This document shows, piece after piece, positions 25,701 through 32,534 of a DNA stretch of 64,000 nt. Source of the DNA: Verrucomicrobiota bacterium (GTDB lineage Bacteria > Auribacterota > JABMQX01 > JAFGEW01). Numbering within the stretch: position 1 is the stretch's first letter; each line of letters starts with the position of its first letter. The position numbers and the translations under genes were made by a program. The stretch covers positions 18,370 to 82,369 of the forward strand of contig JAFGEW010000074.1 in the NCBI GenBank assembly GCA_016931415.1. Direction: 5' to 3'. Under the pieces are notes generated by a model. It was not told where the DNA came from and ran no database searches. It saw nothing but the letters and a program-made list of their open reading frames with translations.

Positions 25701-27810
25701 GCGTCACCGACGGCATACCGCCCGGGAAGTACGAGTCAAACGCGTAGCCGCCGTTGAACACACCGGGACGCTGCTGGTTCCACGTCGCGTAGGTCTCGGC
25801 ACCGCTCATGACAGGATAGCCGTCGGCGAGCTGCGGCGGTCCGATCCCGTCGGGCAAGCTGTCATCCCAGCTATCGGTCCAGACGACCTGGATCGCGTCT
25901 CCGGGGTCGAAAACGCCGTTGCCGTTGTGGTCCGTGTCCTCGTCGCCCTTGCCGCCGCCCGCCGACCAATCGAATGGGAAGTTGTCCACATCGGCGTACG
26001 CAACCTCGCCGTCGTCGTTGACGTCATCAGCCTTCTGATCGTTGTTCCAGTCGGCGTAGAGGTTGACCTGCACCCGAGGCAGCCCGATTTCCCATGGCTC
26101 GCCGGCGGCAAAGCGTGGATCGTCCTCGGCGCGCGTGGTGGCGTAATAGACGATGCCCGAAATGCCCCCATTCTCGCCGATGGCGTAGTTCCATTTGCCC
26201 CAGTCGGCCTTGTTGGTCTGCCCGGCATAGAGGAGCATCGCTTGGGTGAGCACAACGCCCACGTCCGTGCGTGAGAGATTGTCGCCCGTATTCGGGTTGA
26301 CGTCGGGCTGCTCCTGCGCATTGAGCACTTCGCCGGGGGCGACCACGCCGCCGTCGTCGGTGATGAACGTGGCGCCGGTGGCCTTGTAGCGGGCGAAATC
26401 CACCTCGGTAACGAGCCAGTAGAAGAAGGGAAAAACCTCGGCAAAGCTGTACTCGCCCATCATGTCCGTCGGGGTGATCTGGTAGAGCGAGCCGTCGATG
26501 AACCGGATGTTGATGGCCTGCTCGGGGATGCCCATCTCACCCGGATCGCGGTACCCGTTCTGGTTCGCATCGATAAATACGCTGCCCTCGAAGAACCCGA
26601 ACCAAGCCCATTGGGCCACCTGGCCCAGATCGACAAGCCCGCCCGCGGCCGGCACGATGACCGTGCGGAAGCCGATGATGACGTCCATGTTGCGGTCCCA
26701 CGCGACGAGCTGATAGGTGCCTGGCGGCACGTTGTCGATCTGGAAGTAGCCGTTCTCATCGGCGGGTCCGGCGTAGACCTGTTGGTCGTTGGCGCTCAGG
26801 TCGTTGAGCGCGACCCAACCTTCCTCGACGGCACGGCCCGAGAGATTGCCTCGCGGCAGCGGCGGCCGCTGCTCGTGAATGTAGTACAGCGTGCCCGCGA
26901 TCGTCCCGACTGTGCCGCCTTCGGGCTCGGGAAACTCCATCGGCTGCACGAACCCATAGAATGTGTGCCAGAAGAAGTACCCGAACTCGCCCAGGTACGC
27001 CGGCTCGGCCGACGCGACCCAGGCATCGATCAGCGGCCCGCCCTCGATCGTCGTGGTCTGGATCCACGTCTCACCATACGGCGGGCTCACCACGACGCCG
27101 TATTTGCCCGGCGCCAGGTTCTTGATGAGCGCCTCGCCGTTGGCGTCGGTCAACACGACGCCCGTGCCCTCCATATGGATGACGGGGCTGCCGTCCCCAT
27201 CGAGTATGAACGTCCCGTCCGGGTTCTTCATGTACGTGGTGCCGATCATGTTGCCGAACGCGTCCGCCATCTGCTGGCCCGCCTGGTCGGTCAGCGTGCA
27301 CGAGAAGCCCTCGAGCCCTGCCTCGGCCCCGAGGTCGGGCGCGTTGTTGACGGGCCGGTTATCGTGAAAAACGTAGACCGATACCTGCGCAGTCGGCACC
27401 GGCAGTGTGTTGACGACCGCCGTTGCGGCGTCCTGCCCGTCCGTGACCCGGATCCCGTTCATGGCGTGTTCGCCCGAATCGGGCAGCACGGAGATGAGAA
27501 AGTTGTGGCCGTCGGGCAGATCGATCGAGGCCCCGTCGGTGTCCGAGTGGCCGCTGTTGGCCACGGGCGCGTAGGCCTTATGGATGCCGATCGACAACAA
27601 GGCGTCCGGCGTGCCGTCCCAGGGCACGCCGGGCGTGACCTGATGCGTCGGGTCGATCTCCGCCAGCCACCGGAACCCTTGAACCGGATTGCCGGCCTCG
27701 TCCTCGACGTTCAGGTCGACCACGAAGGACCGCGCCTCGGGAACGACCAGAACAAGGAGGGCGATCACCGTGGCAAGACACAGTGCAGCCCATCGGGATG
27801 ATTGACACAT
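22714..27810 (-). CDS. 1698-aa secreted protein: SdrD/CNA-B-like modules plus beta-helix
   Basis: First gene of the MCO locus. It has a signal peptide (SSRWAALCLATVIALLVLVV) and many Ig-like modules over the first ~1000 residues. These include carboxypeptidase-regulatory/CNA-B-type units (GYFQIDNVPPGTYQLVAWDR, GEALIKNLAPGKYGVVVSPP) and SdrD-type units (GSVFIDANQNGYRDPGE, DTDHNGNGVFDPGD). An IPT/TIG-like unit near 1030-1120 follows. From about 1125 a right-handed beta-helix begins (SIQAAIDAAVNGQIILVAPG) with many NNxxxNCxG(G)GI turns. It ends in a choice-of-anchor-Q-like signature (DVDGDARPGVAGDVDVGADE). SdrD-type giants next to MCOs suggest a surface scaffold that holds the oxidases or their mineral product; this is inference. 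ATG 27810 follows AAGGAGAG. The stop is 55 bases before the next gene. Confidence 0.85.
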   Translation of the reverse strand: MCQSSRWAALCLATVIALLVLVVPEARSFVVDLNVEDEAGNPVQGFRWLAEIDPTHQVTPGVPWDGTPDALLSIGIHKAYAPVANSGHSDTDGASIDLPDGHNFLISVLPDSGEHAMNGIRVTDGQDAATAVVNTLPVPTAQVSVYVFHDNRPVNNAPDLGAEAGLEGFSCTLTDQAGQQMADAFGNMIGTTYMKNPDGTFILDGDGSPVIHMEGTGVVLTDANGEALIKNLAPGKYGVVVSPPYGETWIQTTTIEGGPLIDAWVASAEPAYLGEFGYFFWHTFYGFVQPMEFPEPEGGTVGTIAGTLYYIHEQRPPLPRGNLSGRAVEEGWVALNDLSANDQQVYAGPADENGYFQIDNVPPGTYQLVAWDRNMDVIIGFRTVIVPAAGGLVDLGQVAQWAWFGFFEGSVFIDANQNGYRDPGEMGIPEQAINIRFIDGSLYQITPTDMMGEYSFAEVFPFFYWLVTEVDFARYKATGATFITDDGGVVAPGEVLNAQEQPDVNPNTGDNLSRTDVGVVLTQAMLLYAGQTNKADWGKWNYAIGENGGISGIVYYATTRAEDDPRFAAGEPWEIGLPRVQVNLYADWNNDQKADDVNDDGEVAYADVDNFPFDWSAGGGKGDEDTDHNGNGVFDPGDAIQVVWTDSWDDSLPDGIGPPQLADGYPVMSGAETYATWNQQRPGVFNGGYAFDSYFPGGMPSVTPGVPPTDEPVEGLPSPRYYVVECVPPPHYLILSEEHKNVDFGDSYIPYESGGPGILAAAAGPILGVDPPICVGDLHPIPPYLTLFPDQMIEAPWASDMRPKSDRKLVFLSQAKNAACDFFCLTEVPKGGLIWGWVTNDVLYENDPTSPSFGTNFALAYLPVSIQDFAGHEIARVYTDQWGKYTCLVPSTYTVSVPNPTGVSPNVLIISLNDPGPIPDPDNPGETMFDPWYNPGYGRTTYRFEFFPGKTTRLDTPVLPIGAFMANRTPVDVEPPTGTPVIYSVQGPNGGPFIPNTPPLLVLQQLLRTTKVSTSPLLRKLIAAVLAPNRRIMIRSVGIIQVPNPDYDPDDPASTTTVPRDYGFGNETGTVTLDGVALPVASWADDIVEVDVPTGRTTGQLMLTTAGGVSTRIGVTLHIGGSAIQVNAGGSIQAAIDAAVNGQIILVAPGTYKENLFLWKPVKLQGWGAPSTRIQAGPVPPDEDNLWGEKLQWLLDTGKVNLLPGQQLDYFRDRTAGITILGNAQPFTSPKPVPQPPYQVDGLTITGTAVGGGIYAVGYTKHVELSNNRLINCQGNYGGGIRSGTPTLLNATGDGYYSCHNEDMDIHHNEVFLNGAFVGAGGIALFNGTNYKVTENWIGGNFSLQYGGGIAHFGLSQGEIRNNVIFNNQAFDEGGGIMVTGELIPAGAPPGTLTQGAGNVIIDKNLIQGNLSGDDGGGIRTLLVNGEDVRAFPSAPSQWHTIWILNNLIVNNSAADAGGGISLDDTARAFVYHNTIACNDSTGTGVDTFGPAANENEPLPSTIPQVAGISSNVHSTGLQGAFGAGFEQTFSNPELRKNILWQNRSFYWDAAANGGWGGLAVNPAVLYWDLGVYNTLTPEMLEPQDCVLSELAARAPDGTIIGFYDASNMTSDPLLVEQYFNVHTATAIENAFGALVIDTFAPLGLLGDYHILESSPARDAVDTEGFGQFPDLLTDVDGDARPGVAGDVDVGADEYVAP

Positions 27811-28144
27811 GGTTATCTCTCCTTTCCATTCCAGCGGCTATGCCCACTCATTCGCCCGCGGGCTACGGCCCGGCTCCAAGCGCCGGTGTCCGCTGCGCCA
27901 CGAACGCCAACAGAACACGGCAACCGGGGCGTGAGTTCCCGCGCGATTGCCGCATCTGCGCAGACGTCGAAGGACGTGTCCACAGCAGACACCGCGGGCC
28001 AATCTCGACGAGAACTGGGGATGCGTCGCCCATGCATGAGCCGTCCACTCAAGTCGATTGCGCTGAACTCGGGGGCGCCAATCAGCTTTTTGCCTAGGCG
28101 GCCGGAACGGCTGCGGTGACCCGCCGGACGCTTCGCAAGCGCGC
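27811..28144. other. Divergence-free gap upstream of the MCO locus
   Basis: About 330 bases separate the start of the 1698-aa gene from the terminator of the PEP-CTERM gene, both on the - strand. The promoter of the MCO locus must lie here, but I see no convincing -35/-10 pair and no sigma-54 motif. The open frame of about 124 codons in this stretch has no ribosome-binding site and an Arg/Ser-rich composition, and I do not accept it as a gene. Confidence 0.5.
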
Positions 28145-28182
28145 AAAAGAACGGACGAGCCCCCGAGGGCGGGGACTCGTCC
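28145..28182 (-). terminator. Rho-independent terminator of the PEP-CTERM gene
   Basis: On the - strand a GGACGAG / CTCGTCC stem extended by CCCC / GGGG (28153-28182, one mismatch, six-base loop) is followed by TTCTTTT. It lies about 40 bases after the PEP-CTERM stop codon and ends that transcript before the MCO locus. Confidence 0.8.
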
Positions 28183-28220
28183 ATCACAATGCGGCTTTCT
28201 GCACTCCGTCGGGCGCGACG

Positions 28221-29042
28221 TTACTTTCTCCGGCGCACAAGCACGAGCAGCACCATACCGCCCAACGCGATCAGGCCCGGCTCAGGAACGGCTTCGGCCA
28301 CGAGACTGTCGAACAAATGGTAGTCGTTCTGCTCCGCGTTGGCCCCGCCGGCATCAAACGAGTAGACCTCGGTGGCGTTCCAACCGAGCGGATCGTCGAG
28401 CCCGAACGGCGTCGGCCCAAGCACAGGCAAGCCGTTGAGCCATATCTCGAACACCCCGTCGGCGTCCCCGGGAGGGTTCACCCTCGGATCGGCCACGACA
28501 AGGGCGGCATAGAGCTCAACGTGATGCCAGACATCGAGTGCCAGCCCCGCATCGAGCACGGGCAGACCGTAGTCGCCGCCCCCGGCCGCGCCGTCAATGT
28601 CCCAGAAGTGCAGCGTGGCGACGCCCGGGCTCGCGCCGAAGTCGAAGATGAATATCCCGAGAGCGCTTGCGTAGTTGGTGTTCAGCACGCCCGGGTTGCC
28701 CGAGCCGACCAGCAGGTAGCTCTCCATGTCGTCGTTGCCTTCCTCATGAACGAGGAAATCGAAGCTGAAAACGCCGAGGCTTGCACTCCCGAACACGTCT
28801 GGCCAGTAAGAAACCACGTCAGGAGAGGCGATACCGTCGTGGTACATGGCGTTGGGCGCGCTCAGCCCCATCGGGACGACTTGGGCATCTGTACTGCCGC
28901 CGCCCCACGTGCCCCAGACGCTACCGGAGACCACACTGAGCGGCCCGGTTGCGTAGGAGTCGAAATCATCGGTGAACGCCAGGGCGCCACCCGCGACAGC
29001 ACAACAACTGAGCACCATCGCTGCGAGAAGAATACCCTTCAT
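28221..29042 (-). CDS. PEP-CTERM sorting-domain protein
   Basis: A 273-aa exported protein with an N-terminal signal peptide (MKGILLAAMVLSCCAVAGGA) and a C-terminal PEP-CTERM signal: VPEP at 252-255, a hydrophobic helix, and the basic end VRRRK. Such tails are recognised by an exosortase, which in Gram-negative bacteria with exopolysaccharide delivers proteins to the outside. The middle looks like a concanavalin/LamG-like beta-sandwich (FTDDFDSYATGPL, WHHVELYAALVV, GVFEIWLNGLPVLG), a fold common in PEP-CTERM proteins. ATG 29042 follows GGAAGGGGG. The neighbouring EPS operon fits the known pairing of PEP-CTERM proteins with EPS clusters; no exosortase gene is in the window. Confidence 0.93.
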   Translation of the reverse strand: MKGILLAAMVLSCCAVAGGALAFTDDFDSYATGPLSVVSGSVWGTWGGGSTDAQVVPMGLSAPNAMYHDGIASPDVVSYWPDVFGSASLGVFSFDFLVHEEGNDDMESYLLVGSGNPGVLNTNYASALGIFIFDFGASPGVATLHFWDIDGAAGGGDYGLPVLDAGLALDVWHHVELYAALVVADPRVNPPGDADGVFEIWLNGLPVLGPTPFGLDDPLGWNATEVYSFDAGGANAEQNDYHLFDSLVAEAVPEPGLIALGGMVLLVLVRRRK

Positions 29043-29159
29043 ACCCACTGCCCCCTTCCTTCTGTCAGTGTACAACCTGCACGGAACCGGAACTCTTACC
29101 CGATACCCTCGCTGCTAATGGATTTCACCAGATATGAGTTCCCGCATTAACGATTATCT

Positions 29160-29315
29160 CTAACTGCGACGCCTCACGTTTCGTGTCGCGACCTTGAACA
29201 CGACACCCCGCAGCAACCCGGCCGCACGGAGCGCCATCATCCTGACGGCGGGCTGCTGGTTGGAGCAGGTCCGCCGCTCAATCGGCTGCAGAATGCTCAC
29301 GAGGGGATCCGTCAC
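29160..29315 (-). CDS. Doubtful 51-codon frame, possible glycosyltransferase remnant
   Basis: A GTG at 29315 opens a 51-codon frame starting VTDPLVSILQPIERR and ending FKVATRNVRRRS. Its GTG overlaps, as GTGA, the stop of another - strand frame ending LLVRILRRQFARKNL, an arrangement typical of coupled genes. The beginning faintly resembles the PLVSILIP start of GT2 glycosyltransferases, and both ends are basic like glycosyltransferase tails. Nothing complete remains. It may be debris of a former EPS gene or chance. Confidence 0.2.
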   Translation of the reverse strand: MTDPLVSILQPIERRTCSNQQPAVRMMALRAAGLLRGVVFKVATRNVRRRS

Positions 29316-29872
29316 AAGTTCTTGCGGGCGAACTGGCGCCTGAGGATTCGGACGAGCAGCACGCGGACTATGATCTTAGCGGCGCGGCCGCCGCAGGTGA
29401 GCGCCTCCCCTGCCTTGCCGCAGGCCTGATCGACGGACGCCTCTTCTCCCCATGAGCTCGGATGCAAGCAGGTGTCCCTTCGTCTGCCCGGACCACGGTG
29501 GCAAAGGCATATCCGGAATGCGATGGCGCCGGCCATCCGCTCAACCCAACTCAGGCAGCGCCAACGCCAGGAGGGCAAAAAGAAGGAATGACGGACCTCG
29601 ATCGGCTCAACACGCCTCTGCCTCGCCCGCGGCTGGCCCGGCGAACGGCGCGCCGCCGCTGGTAAAGAGAGGAACAGCATCGGCACTTTCTGCCGCCGAT
29701 TTGCAGTGGGGTGCCTCGCCAGTCTGCCGTCCGGTAACAAGGCCGTGCCGGAGCACGGGGAACCCTCACAGCGCCTGCCCCGCCCCGTCATGTCGAGAGC
29801 ACGCCGGTCAGGCAGGAAAACCGCTGGCTGCCTCAGCAACCGCCATCCCCTGCAAGGGGCAGTGCATGGCGT
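29316..29872. other. Gene-poor stretch upstream of the EPS operon
   Basis: About 550 bases with only low-quality open frames on either strand (Arg/Pro/Ser-rich, no ribosome-binding sites). Apart from the possible remnant described at 29160-29315, I recognise nothing until the sigma-54 promoter at 29873. Activator-binding sites for that promoter would be expected in the last 200 bases, but I found no clear palindrome to propose. Confidence 0.5.
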
Positions 29873-29888
29873 TGGCACAGCAGTTGCG
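29873..29888 (+). promoter_or_regulatory. Sigma-54 (-24/-12) promoter of the EPS operon
   Basis: TGGCACAGCAGTTGCG matches the RpoN consensus TGGCAC-N5-TTGC exactly, with the GG and GC elements at the required spacing. It reads towards the EPS operon, giving a start near 29899 and a leader of about 260 bases. PEP-CTERM/exosortase-linked EPS clusters are known to be controlled by the PrsK/PrsR two-component pair acting with sigma-54, so the promoter type fits the gene content. Confidence 0.75.
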
Positions 29889-30067
29889 CTCGGCACCGAT
29901 GCCTAGGAATAGCTTACGGTAGACCGCGCCCTGAGACTGCCCCCATGAGGGCACCGCAGAAGCTGCAGCGCATAGACCGTGACAGTCAAGTGTGTGGCCT
30001 CCGGGCCGTGCTGACCACTCTGGGAGACCGGCAACGAAAAGGATGCTCGGCAGTGGAGAACAAGCCA

Positions 30068-30090
30068 CGAGCCGCCGGTGTGGCGGCTCG
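30068..30090 (+). promoter_or_regulatory. GC-rich leader hairpin upstream of the EPS operon
   Basis: CGAGCCGCC (30068-30076) and GGCGGCTCG (30082-30090) form a perfect 9-base stem with a 5-base loop, extendable by an A-T pair, within the leader of the predicted sigma-54 transcript and about 70 bases before the first gene. It is followed by TTGGGGTGCGTCTTT. It could be an attenuator, or a leftover terminator of an upstream transcript. Confidence 0.4.
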
Positions 30091-30160
30091 TTGGGGTGCG
30101 TCTTTCCTGCCCGGCCAGGGCACAGGTAACCGAACACTCCGAAAGGCAGGAAGCATCGTC

Positions 30161-32524
30161 ATGTTCCATGACCAGCAGGATCTTCGGGACCAACCGCCGA
30201 TGCGCCAGGTTTTCGGCGTATTGCTGACGCGTCGTTGGCTGATACTCGGCGTGCTCGTGGTAACCGTCGGCGCAACAGCCTTCTACACGCTCTCCCAGCC
30301 GGAAGTCTATCGGGCAACGGCGCGCATCATGATTGAGCCTCGAAGCCCTGTCGTGATCGAAGCGCAAAAGTCATCCCGGCCCGGCGACGCCGACCGCGAC
30401 TACTACGAGACGCAGTACCGCCTGCTCAAAGACCGGGAGTTGGCCAAGCAGGTCTTCTTCGACCTCGAGGCCGCCACAAGGCCGGAATACGCGGGTGTTG
30501 AGGATCCTGTGGCCGCGTTCATGAGTGGCCTCTACGTGGCGCCGCTCAAGAAGAGCCGGCTCGTCGACGTGGGATACGAGCACACCGATCCCGTGTGGGC
30601 GACGCGTGTGGCCAACACGATGGTCACGACGTACATCGAACAGACTCAGCACCGCGACTTCAGCGCCTCAGAGCGAATGCTGATCGAACTGACGAGACAA
30701 GCCCAGGAGCTGGAAGCCAAGTTACAGGCGAGTCATGCCGCGTTGCAGCAGTTCACCGAAGAGACTGATCTCGTCGCCGTTGATCGGGAAGACGGTCCGG
30801 CGAGCACCGCCTTGACCCGCCTGGCCTACTTGGAGGAAGCGGTCACCCAGGCGCAGATCAAGCGGATCGCCCTTGCCGCTGGATACGAAACGACAAAGCG
30901 GCTCCAGACCACAAACAACGGTGCGCAGGGGGTGGCTGCATTGTTCCAGAGCGACGGGCTCCGCACCCTGCGGATCGCACTCGCCGAGGCCCAGCAGAAG
31001 CGTGCGGAGCTCGTTCAGAACTACTTGCCGAATCATCCGGCCGTTCAGGCGGTCGACAGCCAGATTGTCGCGCTCAGGGAGAGCATTGCTGAGGAAGGTG
31101 AGCGCGTGCTCACAACGATGGGGGCCGAGTACGAGCGGGCCAAAGCCGAAGAGCAAAGCCTCCAGGAAGCCTACAAGACACAGCGGCGCGAGGTGCAGGC
31201 GATCGGGCGGTTCGCCACACGCTATGCCGTTCTGAAGATGGAGGCTGAACGCTCGAGCCGCCTCTACGATGTCGTCCTCGATCGAATCAAGGAGATCAAT
31301 CTCGTCTCGGAAGTCGAGCGCGGTGGGACAAACGTCGTGTCCATCCACGAGGCCATCGTGCCGCGACACCCGGTCAGACCGAACAAGCGGGGCAATCTGG
31401 CGCTCGCCTGCCTTGGGGGTCTTGTCCTGGGTGCCGGCCTCGCCCTCTCGATCAGCCGGTTCGATACGTCCTTCAAGAGCAAGGAGGACATCGAGAGCGC
31501 CCTCAACGCGCCGATCCTCGGCTTCGTTCCCGCGGTGAGGCCGCGGAAGCGCCGCGGTGAGCGATGTCCCGAGCACGTCGGCTTGCACGATCCCCGATCC
31601 GCCGTCGCGGAGACGTTCCGGGCAATCTCCGTCGGTATGCTGCGACGCAGCGGTGGTGGACTGGCGCGGCGGTTGGTCATCACCAGCGCCGTTCCCAAGG
31701 AAGGCAAGAGCCTCATCGCCATCAACCTGGCCGCCGCGTTGGCCCGCAGCGGGGAGCGCGTGCTGCTCGTCGATGCCGACCTGCGAAGAGCCGGCCTTGT
31801 CAAGGTCTTCAACCTGCGCATCTGGGCAACGTTGTCGAGCTACCTGAGGCCCGACGTTGAGGACGTTACGTTCAACGAGATCGTGTACTCGACGGGCGTG
31901 CCGAACCTCGACATCCTTCCGTGCGCCCGCCCAACGGCGAATCCAGTCGAACTGCTTGAATCGCCGAAAATGACGCGCCTGATCCGCGAGGCGATGAATC
32001 ACTACGACCGGATCGTTTTCGATGCCCCGCCATGCCTGGGTCTGGCCGACGCGAGTGTCCTTGCGGCAAACGCCGACGCGACGCTGCTCGTCGTGCGTGC
32101 CTTCGTCACGCCGCGCCACCTGACGGAGCGGGCGCGGGAGGTCATCGACAGCGTCGCCCACAACATCATCGGCGTCATCGTCAATGACGTCGATGCCGAG
32201 CGGTACGGCGGCTACTACGGCTATGGCCGCTATTACGGCCGGGCCGATCACTACGGGCGCACTGAGGCTGACACCGAGGACCCAGGCGTCGGGCCCCCCT
32301 CCGAACGGGAGCTCAAGCGACTCGCTGCCCGCTCGAAGACCACGTTGAGCTGCGAATCCAGGCCGTCACTCGTACAACGACACCCCGGACAAGAGCGCAG
32401 TACCCACACCATACCGCCCCACGCCGCCGGAAAGCGGACAGGTAACAAGACAGCCGGCGTCGGCACCAGCAACACCAGGGGCGCGCGACCTACACCGCGT
32501 GCAGTTGTCGCAGAGAGAAAATGA
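30161..32524 (+). CDS. Wzz/GumC-type chain-length protein fused to BY tyrosine kinase
   Basis: A 787-aa inner-membrane protein that controls polysaccharide length and export. The Wzz domain has membrane helices near 26-45 (WLILGVLVVTVGATAFYTL) and about 410-430 (LALACLGGLVLGAGLALSI), with a long periplasmic coiled coil between. The cytoplasmic BY-kinase domain has Walker A SAVPKEGKSLIAIN (about 509), Walker A' VLLVDADLRR and Walker B IVFDAPP (about 616). A Tyr cluster (YGGYYGYGRYYGRADHYGRT, about 680) provides autophosphorylation sites. A further ~80 residues, basic and disordered, follow it, longer than usual. ATG 30161 is preferred because of AGGCAGGAAG upstream; the open frame back to 29945 overlaps the leader. 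First gene of the EPS operon. Confidence 0.93.
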   Translation: MFHDQQDLRDQPPMRQVFGVLLTRRWLILGVLVVTVGATAFYTLSQPEVYRATARIMIEPRSPVVIEAQKSSRPGDADRDYYETQYRLLKDRELAKQVFFDLEAATRPEYAGVEDPVAAFMSGLYVAPLKKSRLVDVGYEHTDPVWATRVANTMVTTYIEQTQHRDFSASERMLIELTRQAQELEAKLQASHAALQQFTEETDLVAVDREDGPASTALTRLAYLEEAVTQAQIKRIALAAGYETTKRLQTTNNGAQGVAALFQSDGLRTLRIALAEAQQKRAELVQNYLPNHPAVQAVDSQIVALRESIAEEGERVLTTMGAEYERAKAEEQSLQEAYKTQRREVQAIGRFATRYAVLKMEAERSSRLYDVVLDRIKEINLVSEVERGGTNVVSIHEAIVPRHPVRPNKRGNLALACLGGLVLGAGLALSISRFDTSFKSKEDIESALNAPILGFVPAVRPRKRRGERCPEHVGLHDPRSAVAETFRAISVGMLRRSGGGLARRLVITSAVPKEGKSLIAINLAAALARSGERVLLVDADLRRAGLVKVFNLRIWATLSSYLRPDVEDVTFNEIVYSTGVPNLDILPCARPTANPVELLESPKMTRLIREAMNHYDRIVFDAPPCLGLADASVLAANADATLLVVRAFVTPRHLTERAREVIDSVAHNIIGVIVNDVDAERYGGYYGYGRYYGRADHYGRTEADTEDPGVGPPSERELKRLAARSKTTLSCESRPSLVQRHPGQERSTHTIPPHAAGKRTGNKTAGVGTSNTRGARPTPRAVVAERK

Positions 32525-32534
32525 GGCCAAAATT

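Noticed and set aside
27813..28187. 124-codon - strand frame between the MCO locus and the PEP-CTERM gene
   Set aside because: No Shine-Dalgarno, low-complexity composition, and it runs through the PEP-CTERM terminator.
29945..30160. 72-residue N-terminal extension of the Wzz/kinase protein
   Set aside because: No ribosome-binding site, not family-like, and it lies over the leader hairpin; ATG 30161 has a good site.
29899..30160. Cyclic-di-GMP riboswitch in the EPS leader
   Set aside because: The conserved GEMM sequence elements are missing; only a simple hairpin is present.
30722..32251. Long - strand open frame (509 codons)
   Set aside because: Antisense shadow of the Wzz/kinase gene; GC-rich third positions leave opposite frames open.
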